Part shown: one piece after another, positions 1 to 5,679 of the stretch
Numbering within the stretch: position 1 is the stretch's first letter
How the letters are laid out: each line of letters begins with the position of its first letter
Origin: an uncultured Eubacterium sp.
GTDB taxonomy: Bacteria; Bacillota; Clostridia; Peptostreptococcales; Anaerovoracaceae
Reading direction: 5' to 3'
Assembly: GCA_947367725.1 (NCBI GenBank)
Contig: CANBFZ010000125.1
Span: forward strand, 1-5,993
DNA length: 5,993 nucleotides
Program-made: the position numbers and the translations under genes
Notes under the pieces: generated by a model
Database searches by the model: none
Seen by the model: the letters and a program-made list of their open reading frames with translations, nothing else
Told to the model about the DNA's origin: nothing

Positions 1-1
1 G

Positions 2-220
2 ACCGGCGGTACCACACTCATCGAAGCTGCACTTTTTGAAGCTGCCGCAATTGCTGCCTATCACAGCAAAGGACGTACGTCTGAAAATGTTCCGGTTGAT
101 TATGTGGCGGTCAAATATGTAAAGAAACCTGCCGGCGCCAAACCCGGTATGGTAATTTTCACCAACAATCGAACCGTATGGGTCAATCCACAGCTGCCCC
201 AAGCCACACCATCGAATTAA
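2..220 (+). CDS. rqcH: RqcH / NFACT-family protein, C-terminal fragment
   Basis: This is the 3' end of a gene entering from the left; 72 codons and a TAA stop (218-220) are visible, read in the frame that begins at base 2. The residues match the C-terminal NFACT-R domain of RqcH/Rqc2 proteins (older name: fibronectin-binding protein A). The match covers the alanine-rich helix with AAYHSKGR at residues 17-25, then PVDY (31-34), then VKYVKKPAGAKPGMVIFTN (37-55), which is the family's signature. By family knowledge, RqcH binds stalled 50S subunits carrying peptidyl-tRNA and recruits tRNA-Ala to add C-terminal alanine tails that mark the nascent chain for degradation. The NFACT-N catalytic-like domain, the helix-hairpin-helix region and the coiled coil lie outside the window. 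The short tail after the NFACT-R core (residues 62-72) is not conserved. The identification is firm although only about an eighth of the protein is seen. Confidence 0.9.
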   Translation, partial: TGGTTLIEAALFEAAAIAAYHSKGRTSENVPVDYVAVKYVKKPAGAKPGMVIFTNNRTVWVNPQLPQATPSN

Positions 221-245
221 CAGTTCGACAGCCCCAAATTGAATC

Positions 246-294
246 AGACATATAAAAAATCTTAACCGTTGCGGTTAAGATTTTTTATATGTCT
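246..294. terminator. bidirectional Rho-independent terminator
   Basis: A perfect 23-bp inverted repeat (246-268 with 272-294) surrounds a 3-base loop (TTG). It lies between the convergent ends of rqcH (stop 218-220) and the HyuA-like gene (stop 316-318). The arms carry a run of six A on the left and six T on the right, so either transcript forms a hairpin with a U run in its 3' half. The inner CTTAACCG/CGGTTAAG part is the GC-containing core. Position and symmetry support a terminator shared by both genes. Confidence 0.9.
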
Positions 295-315
295 CGTCTA
301 CACGCTTCTACTCTT

Positions 316-2298
316 TTATTTCGTCACTGCTTTCGCCGTAACCACAGTTTCAAGAAACAATTTTTTAGATTCTCCTGCTAGTTCGTAATAATCTTCCACT
401 GCAGAAAGTTCCACCCGCAGTACCTGTGCTGCGCCTTGTGCCAGCGCTTTTGCCCGGGCACGTTCTTCGGCGATTTCCTCTGCATGGGCAAGGGCCTCTT
501 CGTACGCTTCAAAGCACATCGTATTGCTGCCGCCGATGACACGGTAAGCGCCCATCGATGACTGAATATGCACCGTATATTCTGCGGCTACACGTCCCAC
601 CGCTGCACCGATGGCATTGGCAATCTTGGCATATTCCGGAATATCTGCCTCTGCACCAAAGAGAGACGCCACCTCCGGCAGAAACATTCTGGTCGGTGCA
701 CCGATCCCGATCAAATCAATTTTCGATTGGAAATCAGGCATCATAAAACGTCCGCATCCTTGCACTTTTCTGTGAAAGATAAAACGCGCCATCTTCTTCA
801 CAGCCATCTCATCCGCATCAGAAAGCTGCCCGTCTGTCTCATACTTCATAAAAATTGTTGCCAGATTACTGTAGAGTCGTTCCTTTGCCAGGGCGTAAAT
901 CTCCTCACAGATAACAGAAACGTCCTTTTTGAGCACATGGCTCAGATAGATGATCCCCTGCCTTGCTGCCTCCACATCATAAGCGTCGTAATCGCCGCGA
1001 ATATGCATCACATCTGTCGGCGTCACACCACAACGAATGATCACACCTTCATCTTCAAGCCGTTTTGTTTTGAACACATATGGACTGACGCCTACTGCTT
1101 CTGCCGCTTCACTAAAACTGAGCGGTTCTAACGCAAGCGCTGCCAGCAATTTCTGCTCGTTTGCTGTATATTTATTTAAATGTTTCGGCTGATTCACCAA
1201 CATGAAAAACTGATGTGCCGGATAACTATACGTGATATAATGTTCATTCAACGCCTGCAGCTTTTCTCTGATTTTCGGAAACTGTGCTGCTGCCATCGAA
1301 AGCGGCACCACCCGTCTTTTGTCCAAATAAAGACAATTGTCATCATACTCTACTGCACTGTCACCGCCCAAGGCAAAGGTATCAATCGTGACCCCTTTTA
1401 CCATAGTCTTCCAGGATCCGATAGAAATGCCCGCATCACTTGTCATCGGTACTCGATTTTTCAAAAGCGCTACATCACTCGTCGTGCCACCCATATCCAC
1501 AATCAGCGCATCTGTCTTTTCTGAAAGCTGCATCGCACCGATGATACTAGCAGCAGGGCCGCACAGCAGTGTTTCTACAGGCCTTCCCATGGCATATTCT
1601 CTGCTCATAATGCTGCCGTCACTTTTTACTACCTGAATTGGCAGCGAAAGCCCCAGTTCTTCCAAAGACCGGTCAATAGAGTCAAAGAAATCATGCATCA
1701 CAGGAATCAGACTCGCATTGAGCAGTGCCGTCGCTGCTCTCTTCTGGACATTCAATTCCTGATAAAGTTCATAGCCTTTTACACAAGGAAGCGGGAAAAT
1801 TTCTTTGACAATCGCTTCTGCTTCTGTTTCAAATGCGCCATCATTATATTTTGCATGCATCTGCACAATGGCAACACTGTCATACATCTCAAAGGATTCT
1901 CTTACAGTCTCTCGAAACTGCTCCCAGTCCGGCAAATCTCCACTCGTTTCACCATGTATCGCATCACCAGAAAGAAAACAGATTTCTGAAACAGGCGGCA
2001 ATCCATAGGTACCCTGCATCCGTTCTATCATCTGTGGTTTTACACCGATCAAAACCAGTTTCGCACGGCCGCCTTTTCCTTCTACACAGGCGTTGGTCGC
2101 AAGGGTTGTTGAAAGAGACAGATATGCTGCTTGTTTTACAAGTTCCGGCGTAAGACTTCGCAGCGCTTTCAGAATACCTTCTTTTAAATCGGTTTTGGTC
2201 GTCAAGGTCTTGCCGTAGGACAAAACTTTTTCGGTATCTGTATCCCAAATTACCGCGTCGGTACAAGTGCCGCCGGTATCAATTCCAATTCCAATCAT
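316..2298 (-). CDS. hydantoinase/oxoprolinase family protein (HyuA-like)
   Basis: This 660-residue protein belongs to the HyuA / 5-oxoprolinase / acetone carboxylase beta family of ASKHA-fold ATPases. Visible motifs: the N-terminal phosphate loop DTGGTCTD (7-14), VKSDGSIMS (224-232), LLCGPAASIIGA (244-255), the second phosphate motif VDMGGTTSDVALL (267-279), FALGGDSAV (308-316), and the nucleotide-site region GIGAPTRMFLPEVA (531-544) followed by IANAIGAAVGRVAA (559-572). Family members use ATP to activate a cyclic amide or ketone, normally with a HyuB-type partner; no hyuB lies in this window, so the substrate is unknown. Residues about 375-432 look like an inserted winged-helix-type segment. 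The start gives the expected N-terminus (MIGIGIDTGG), and an AGGAG (2310-2314) lies 11 bases upstream. It is downstream of relQ but separated by 163 bp, so it may be transcribed independently. The protein is probably cytoplasmic; no signal peptide or membrane segment is seen. Confidence 0.88.
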   Translation of the reverse strand: MIGIGIDTGGTCTDAVIWDTDTEKVLSYGKTLTTKTDLKEGILKALRSLTPELVKQAAYLSLSTTLATNACVEGKGGRAKLVLIGVKPQMIERMQGTYGLPPVSEICFLSGDAIHGETSGDLPDWEQFRETVRESFEMYDSVAIVQMHAKYNDGAFETEAEAIVKEIFPLPCVKGYELYQELNVQKRAATALLNASLIPVMHDFFDSIDRSLEELGLSLPIQVVKSDGSIMSREYAMGRPVETLLCGPAASIIGAMQLSEKTDALIVDMGGTTSDVALLKNRVPMTSDAGISIGSWKTMVKGVTIDTFALGGDSAVEYDDNCLYLDKRRVVPLSMAAAQFPKIREKLQALNEHYITYSYPAHQFFMLVNQPKHLNKYTANEQKLLAALALEPLSFSEAAEAVGVSPYVFKTKRLEDEGVIIRCGVTPTDVMHIRGDYDAYDVEAARQGIIYLSHVLKKDVSVICEEIYALAKERLYSNLATIFMKYETDGQLSDADEMAVKKMARFIFHRKVQGCGRFMMPDFQSKIDLIGIGAPTRMFLPEVASLFGAEADIPEYAKIANAIGAAVGRVAAEYTVHIQSSMGAYRVIGGSNTMCFEAYEEALAHAEEIAEERARAKALAQGAAQVLRVELSAVEDYYELAGESKKLFLETVVTAKAVTK

Positions 2299-2309
2299 TG
2301 CAAGTCTAT

Positions 2310-2378
2310 CTCCTCTCTGTATTTTGAAAGAAGCGCCCTAAAAATGAGGACGCTTGTAATCTGCATACTTTTACTATA
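2310..2378 (-). promoter_or_regulatory. candidate promoter and leader of the HyuA-like gene
   Basis: The minus strand carries a TATAGT hexamer (2373-2378) that could serve as a -10 box, but I see no good -35 at normal spacing. Downstream in the presumed leader, 2331-2355 forms a hairpin: AAGCG pairs with CGCTT, there is one mismatch, then CCT pairs with AGG around a 7-base loop. The ribosome binding site AGGAG (2310-2314) follows. The hairpin is short and has only a weak U-rich tail, so calling it an attenuator would be speculation. Confidence 0.25.
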
Positions 2379-2423
2379 CACATTCTGTTTTTTTCGATAT
2401 ATGAAAATTTCACTAAAATATAT

Positions 2424-2442
2424 AAAATTTTTTGGAAATTTT
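2424..2442 (-). terminator. weak AT-only hairpin after relQ
   Basis: AAAATTT (2424-2430) and AAATTTT (2436-2442) form a 7-bp AT-only stem with a 5-base loop, starting about 20 bases after the relQ stop codon. On the minus strand an AT-rich stretch follows. It lacks a GC core, so termination would be inefficient and some read-through into the HyuA-like gene is possible. It is the only hairpin near the end of relQ. Confidence 0.2.
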
Positions 2443-2461
2443 CTATACCCGCCATCTATGG

Positions 2462-3124
2462 CTACAGCTTCGCTTTTTCACGAATGCTGAGCATTCTTTC
2501 GTCAGTCTGCGAAATGGTATCTGCACACTGCCGCAGTTCTTCAATGATTTCATCCTGGTTGGGAATATCCTGCTTATATTTAATCTGATGCTCCAAAGTT
2601 GCCCAAAAGTCCATCGCGACTGTACGAATCTGCACCTCTACTCGCATGGGGCGTTTTTCATTGGAAAAAAACACAGGTACTTCCACAATCATATGATAAC
2701 TCCGATAACCGTTTGGTTTAGGATTGCGAATGTAGTCTTTAATCTGAATCACTTTCAGGTCATCTTGGGCTTTTAACATGTCTGCAACGTTATAGATATC
2801 ATCTAAAAACGAACAAATGACACGAATGCCTGCCACATCGTTTAAATTTTCTTCAATAGATTCCAGCGAAACCGGAAATCCCTGCCGCTGCAGCTTTTCC
2901 AAAATACTGAACGTCTTTTTCCGCCTCGACGAGATAGAAGAAATCGGACTCTGCTGCGTCAGTGAAAGTTCATCATTGAGAATCTGCAGCTTGGTTCTGA
3001 CTTCTCTGATCGCAGAATCATAACGCATCATCAAAATATCATACTCCTGCAGTACTGCTTTTGGATCGTCGTCGTGTGCTGCAAGCAGCTGATTCATTAG
3101 TTCCTTTGTGTGTTCTTCGTTCAT
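2462..3124 (-). CDS. relQ: small alarmone synthetase, RelQ type (GTP pyrophosphokinase)
   Basis: This 220-residue protein is a single-domain RelA/SpoT synthetase. It transfers pyrophosphate from ATP to GDP or GTP to make (p)ppGpp in the cytosol. Numbered from the chosen start, the motifs are: SSRRKKTFSILEKLQR (65-80, the basic substrate-binding stretch), NDVAGIRVIC (95-104), KDYIRNPKPNGYRSYHMIV (129-147), RVEVQIRT (161-168) and DFWATLEHQIKYK (172-184), where E178 matches the catalytic glutamate. No HD hydrolase, TGS or ACT domain is present, and the length is close to Bacillus YjbM/SasB (about 211 residues), so it should synthesise but not degrade the alarmone. The frame stays open to an ATG at 3166, but that start would overlap the upstream hydrolase by 32 bp. 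The ATG at 3122-3124 has AAGGGG six bases ahead and is preferred. It forms an operon with the hydrolase (10-bp gap). Confidence 0.92.
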   Translation of the reverse strand: MNEEHTKELMNQLLAAHDDDPKAVLQEYDILMMRYDSAIREVRTKLQILNDELSLTQQSPISSISSRRKKTFSILEKLQRQGFPVSLESIEENLNDVAGIRVICSFLDDIYNVADMLKAQDDLKVIQIKDYIRNPKPNGYRSYHMIVEVPVFFSNEKRPMRVEVQIRTVAMDFWATLEHQIKYKQDIPNQDEIIEELRQCADTISQTDERMLSIREKAKL

Positions 3125-3130
3125 ATTGTT

Positions 3131-3136
3131 CCCCTT
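3131..3136 (-). promoter_or_regulatory. ribosome binding site of relQ, overlapping the hydrolase stop
   Basis: The minus strand reads AAGGGG six bases before the relQ ATG at 3122-3124. Its first two bases belong to the TAA stop (3135-3137) of the upstream alpha/beta hydrolase. This decides the relQ start and implies translational coupling between the two genes. Confidence 0.7.
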
Positions 3137-3983
3137 ATCCTGTAATAAACCTGCCGATGGTTTCAATCACGGCGTCCCCTGTTGTTTCTTTGCCCCCGTT
3201 GTGAATTTCGTGGCAGTATCCCGGCCACTCTATGTAAGTGAACTGCGCGCTATCCCGATAGCGTTCTGCTAGCACTCTGCTGCCTGCAACGTCACAGATT
3301 TTGTCAGCATCACCGTGCATCAGCAGAAATGGTTTATCAGCAGCGCCGCCATGATCCGGATGTGTACCGCGATAGATGGCATTGCCGATATCAAAGCCGT
3401 CCACTGCACAACGCAGAGAAATTCTGGAATGTACCAATGGATCTCCCTTGTAAGGTCTGACATAGCTGAGATTTCCCAGTGCACTTTCGTCAATATGTTG
3501 ATGGATGGTCGCTTTCGGCGCAATTCTTGCTGCCGACCGCACCACTGGCAACAGCGGCTTCGGCACAGTCATAACCAGTTTGATCCACGGTGCAGAAATA
3601 ATATATCGACGCAGTACATGGTTCTTGCTGCCCCGCATCATATAGTCCAGCCCAATATTGCCGCCCATACTGTGACCGTACAGTGTAATCGGAAGCCCCG
3701 GATACATCTGCTGTGCTCTGGTAATCAGCGCATCAACATCTGCAAGGACTTCTTTTCTTGGTGCTGTATCACCTCGCACGCCGGAAGAAATGCCATGCCC
3801 CCGAAGATCCATAGATACCACTGCAATCCCTTTTTTAGCCAGTGCGTCCGCCATTCTCCCATAGCGCCCCGCATGTTCGCCGATTCCATGAATCAAACAC
3901 ATGACATGTGACGGCTCTGCACAGGAAAATTGATATCCTGTTACTGCTTTTCCTCGCTCTGTAAACGCAAAATTCTCAAACAT
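3135..3983 (-). CDS. alpha/beta hydrolase, serine aminopeptidase S33 / monoacylglycerol lipase-like
   Basis: This 282-residue protein has the full set of alpha/beta hydrolase marks. It has the oxyanion-loop region HGIGEHAGRY (32-41), the VVSMDLRGHGISSG stretch (55-68) typical of monoacylglycerol-lipase-like enzymes, and the nucleophile elbow GHSMGG with Ser105. The acid is in HGDAD (probably Asp227) and the catalytic His is in YCHEIHNG (probably His258). The region at about 130-200 is the variable cap that sets the substrate. By family it hydrolyses esters such as monoacylglycerols or lysophospholipids; the exact substrate cannot be read from sequence. No signal peptide or lipobox is seen, so it is probably cytosolic or loosely membrane-associated. 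The start is supported by AAAGGAG (3993-3999) nine bases upstream. It is the first gene of a two-gene unit with relQ and diverges from the Gin-like gene. A clear promoter was not found: TATAGA (4011-4016) and TTAACA (4031-4036) on this strand are only 14 bases apart. Confidence 0.88.
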   Translation of the reverse strand: MFENFAFTERGKAVTGYQFSCAEPSHVMCLIHGIGEHAGRYGRMADALAKKGIAVVSMDLRGHGISSGVRGDTAPRKEVLADVDALITRAQQMYPGLPITLYGHSMGGNIGLDYMMRGSKNHVLRRYIISAPWIKLVMTVPKPLLPVVRSAARIAPKATIHQHIDESALGNLSYVRPYKGDPLVHSRISLRCAVDGFDIGNAIYRGTHPDHGGAADKPFLLMHGDADKICDVAGSRVLAERYRDSAQFTYIEWPGYCHEIHNGGKETTGDAVIETIGRFITG

Positions 3984-4032
3984 GATGCTCTGCTCCTTTA
4001 CAAAATAATATCTATACTGTGCGAAAAAAATG

Positions 4033-4060
4033 TTAAAATTTTACACTTATCTTGTATGCT
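4033..4060 (+). promoter_or_regulatory. candidate promoter of the Gin-like gene
   Basis: TTAAAA (4033-4038) and TATGCT (4055-4060) are spaced by 16 bases and fit a degenerate vegetative promoter upstream of the small zinc-ribbon gene. GTATG (4054-4058) also resembles the -35 element of sigma-F/sigma-G promoters, but no matching CATnnTA -10 lies at the right distance. The assignment is therefore weak, and the sigma factor cannot be decided from this. Confidence 0.28.
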
Positions 4061-4097
4061 GTCACAATCTCCTCTACAGTGAAAGTGATAACCGAAG

Positions 4098-4125
4098 CGG
4101 CTGTGCGATACACCGAAAGAGGAGG
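4098..4125 (+). promoter_or_regulatory. hairpin plus strong ribosome binding site before the Gin-like gene
   Basis: CGG-c-TGT (4098-4104) pairs with ACACCG (4110-4115) around a 5-base loop, with one bulged C. The ribosome binding site AGAGGAGG (4118-4125) follows two bases later and sits seven bases before the ATG at 4133. The strong site fixes the start of the 37-codon gene. The hairpin could modulate ribosome access, which is inference. Confidence 0.5.
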
Positions 4126-4132
4126 CGTTAAT

Positions 4133-4246
4133 ATGATGCAAAACTACTGTTCCCTGTGCGGAAACATCTATCACAACACCGTATTTAAAGGCGGTTATGT
4201 GTGTGAAGACTGTATCAGGTACATCAAATGTAGTAAAAAGTTATAG
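4133..4246 (+). CDS. 37-residue zinc-ribbon protein, Gin (CsfB)-like
   Basis: A 37-residue protein with two CxxC knuckles: CSLC (C6, C9) and CEDC (C24, C27), 14 residues apart, plus a fifth cysteine (C33) and a basic C-terminus (CSKKL). The VFKGGYVCEDCIRYIK stretch (17-32) resembles the second half of Gin/CsfB, a small zinc protein that in Bacillus binds and inhibits sigma-G (and sigma-E) to time forespore gene expression. CsfB is about 64 residues, so this one is shorter and lacks the C-terminal half. The start rests on an excellent ribosome binding site (AGAGGAGG, 4118-4125); a second ATG follows at 4136. The frame is open further upstream (a TTG at 4052), but that part has no ribosome binding site and no recognisable protein. 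The gene stands alone, divergent from the hydrolase and convergent with the flavin reductase. That it is a real gene is likely; the Gin assignment is moderate, and any small zinc-ribbon family is the alternative. Confidence 0.72.
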   Translation: MMQNYCSLCGNIYHNTVFKGGYVCEDCIRYIKCSKKL

Positions 4247-4303
4247 CTGAGATATTGACGTACAAGTTCCATATCAATCACAAAATATCAGTCCGTCTGT
4301 CCT

Positions 4304-4328
4304 AAAAGCCGCACCGTCTTTGCTGCGG
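4304..4328 (-). terminator. possible terminator of the flavin reductase cluster
   Basis: Read on the minus strand, CCGCA (4328-4324) pairs with TGCGG (4313-4309) around a 10-base loop. A C and TTTT (4307-4304) follow directly. An alternative register pairs CACCG and CGGTG (4312-4316 with 4326-4330). The stem is short, but it is GC-rich and lies about 100 bases past the flavin reductase stop, so it is a plausible terminator for that transcript. Confidence 0.4.
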
Positions 4329-4389
4329 TGACAGCCGGGCGCTAACTCCAATCTATCATTTTGGTTTTAGGCATAAATCAGGCTGTATC

Positions 4390-4437
4390 GCCTCTGCCGG
4401 TTATCTAAGGCTGGTGCAGAGGCTGTCATCTTTTTTT
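4390..4437 (+). terminator. possible terminator of the Gin-like gene, overlapping the flavin reductase end
   Basis: GCCTCTGC (4390-4397) and GCAGAGGC (4416-4423) form a perfect 8-bp GC-rich stem with an 18-base loop. On the plus strand a run of seven T follows at 4431-4437, then more T-rich sequence. The seven bases between stem and T run, and the long loop, are not ideal. The T run is the complement of the lysine codons ending the flavin reductase gene, so it may be partly coincidental. Confidence 0.4.
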
Positions 4438-5070
4438 CTTTTTCCCATATCGATCGCCTTGTTTTTTCTTCTGTTCCATCTTCTCTCGATTCAGCCTTTT
4501 TCGAGTTTTGGGTTTCATGACAGAATACCCAAATTGGCCAAGCGGTGTTCTTTTCATGCCGAAATACGCACCATGGCTGTAACATAAAAGTGACGCTCGT
4601 TCTAGACAGAGTTTTCCCTTTTCGTCGAACAAGGTTTCTTCTGCATGTACGCAGACAATCTCCGCCAGAAACATATCATGGGTCGGAAATTCCTTTACTT
4701 CTGTAATTCTGCACTCCAAATTAACCGGTGACTGCGCCACCATCGGGCAAGATAGCTGTTCTGCCGGTGTAAGCATTAAGCCGGTTTCTGCTGCTTTATT
4801 CAAATCTCTGCCGGAGCGTACCCCACAAAAATCCGTAGCTTTTGCCAATTCTTCTGTTGTCAAATTGATTACAAATTCACCAGATTCGGCAAGCAAATGG
4901 TGAGAAAATCTGGATTTTCGTACCGATACATACGTCATCGGCGGATCTGAATTAATGATACCCGTCCATGCAATGGTAATCAGGTTCGGTTCAGCCATAC
5001 TGCCGCAGCTGACTAACACCACCGGCACCGGATTCAGCATAGTACCCGGTTTCATGGTTATTTTTGCCAT
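4426..5070 (-). CDS. flavin reductase family protein with a basic C-terminal tail
   Basis: A 214-residue protein of the FMN-binding split-barrel flavin reductase family (DIM6/NTAB type). Marks are NPVPVVLVSCG (13-23), NLITIAWTGIINSDPP (29-44), the FMN-contacting VSVRKSRFSHHLL (48-60), GEFVINLTTEELAKATDFCG (64-83), VNLECRITEVKEFPTHDMFL (116-135) and HGAYFGMKRTPLGQFGYSV (166-184). Relatives bind FMN and reduce flavin with NAD(P)H or act in anaerobic electron transfer; the specific partner is unknown. After residue 185, where the fold normally ends, come 29 residues of which 16 are Lys or Arg, ending KKKKR. The ATG at 5068-5070 lies inside the upstream pseudouridine synthase gene (13-bp overlap) and has AAAGGA (5080-5085) nine bases ahead, so translation is probably coupled. 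The family call is firm; the role of the tail is unknown. Confidence 0.87.
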   Translation of the reverse strand: MAKITMKPGTMLNPVPVVLVSCGSMAEPNLITIAWTGIINSDPPMTYVSVRKSRFSHHLLAESGEFVINLTTEELAKATDFCGVRSGRDLNKAAETGLMLTPAEQLSCPMVAQSPVNLECRITEVKEFPTHDMFLAEIVCVHAEETLFDEKGKLCLERASLLCYSHGAYFGMKRTPLGQFGYSVMKPKTRKRLNREKMEQKKKQGDRYGKKKKR

Positions 5071-5669
5071 GGATCTCTTTCCTTTCTCAATTTCTTCAGT
5101 ACGGTTTCAAAATATGCCGGCAATGGACTGTCAAACTCCATATATGCCCCGCTGGCAGGATGTACAAATCCAAGGACTTTCGCATGCAGCATCTGCCCGG
5201 TGCTTCCTTCCGGCAGTGCGATTGCACTTTTCTTCGGTCCATACACAAGATCCCCCACTAAAGGATGTTTCTGATATGCCATATGCACTCTGATCTGATG
5301 GGTTCTGCCCGTCTCCAAACGCGCTTCAATCATGGTAAAGTTTCCAAATCGCTCCAACACGGTATAATGGGTGACAGCTCGCTTCCCACGGGCAGCATCC
5401 GTGACCGCCTGTCGCAACCGGTTGGCAGGATCTCTGCCGATGGGTGCGTCTATGGTGCCAGCATCTTCTTTTATATTATGATGTACGAGCGCCTGATATC
5501 TCCTGGTAATGGTGTGAGCAGCCAGCTGCTGTGATAAAGATTCGTGGGCGGCATCATTTTTAGCAATCATCAGAAGACCGCTGGTATCTTTATCAATGCG
5601 ATGTACAATACCTGGGCGTACCACCCCGTTAATCGAGGACAATCTGTTTCCGCAGTGAAAACAATTCAT
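5058..5669 (-). CDS. RluA/RluD-family pseudouridine synthase, N-terminally truncated
   Basis: A 203-residue protein covering most of the catalytic domain of RluD-type enzymes, which isomerise uridines in 23S rRNA to pseudouridine. Present are GVVRPGIVHRIDKDTSGL (15-32), with the catalytic aspartate D26, RLETGRTHQIRVHM (117-130) and HPLVGDLVYG (135-144), and the C-terminal LHAKVLGFVHPASG stretch (161-174). Absent are the N-terminal S4 RNA-binding domain and the first strands of the catalytic domain, including the NKPxGxxxHP motif. The protein begins near the position equivalent to E. coli RluD residue 115-120, against a usual length of about 300-330. The frame is closed upstream by the TAG of the 47-codon gene at 5694-5696, with only eight sense codons between that TAG and this ATG. 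An AGGAG ten bases ahead supports translation from 5669. It is either a decaying gene (deletion of the 5' part) or an unusual short form; activity is doubtful. Confidence 0.82.
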   Translation of the reverse strand: MNCFHCGNRLSSINGVVRPGIVHRIDKDTSGLLMIAKNDAAHESLSQQLAAHTITRRYQALVHHNIKEDAGTIDAPIGRDPANRLRQAVTDAARGKRAVTHYTVLERFGNFTMIEARLETGRTHQIRVHMAYQKHPLVGDLVYGPKKSAIALPEGSTGQMLHAKVLGFVHPASGAYMEFDSPLPAYFETVLKKLRKERDPWQK

Positions 5670-5679
5670 CCGTTTTCCG

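Noticed and set aside
568..1131. Plus-strand open frame of 187 codons (and shorter ones at 1180-1524, 1337-1636, 1693-1989 and 1833-2153)
   Set aside because: They lie wholly antisense to the HyuA-like gene, whose motifs are clear. The translations are rich in His, Cys and Ser with no recognisable domain, and I noted no ribosome binding site for them.
3122..3166. Upstream ATG for relQ at 3166
   Set aside because: It would overlap the hydrolase by 32 bp and add 14 residues unlike the family N-terminus; the ATG at 3122-3124 has a well-placed AAGGGG.
3315..3911. Plus-strand open frame of 198 codons
   Set aside because: It is antisense to the alpha/beta hydrolase with its intact catalytic triad, and the translation has the His/Cys-rich composition of a shadow frame.
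4052..4132. TTG-initiated 27-residue extension of the Gin-like protein
   Set aside because: It has no ribosome binding site, covers the candidate promoter and hairpin, and adds no recognisable sequence; AGAGGAGG clearly serves the ATG at 4133.
4247..4425. tRNA gene or known riboswitch in the convergent gap
   Set aside because: No cloverleaf with a GTTCxA-type T loop and no recognisable riboswitch core was found, and no gene starts downstream on either strand that a riboswitch would control.
4367..4585. Minus-strand frame of 72 codons running past the end of the flavin reductase
   Set aside because: It overlaps the flavin reductase in another frame, I saw no supporting ribosome binding site, and its content follows from the reductase codons and the downstream hairpin.
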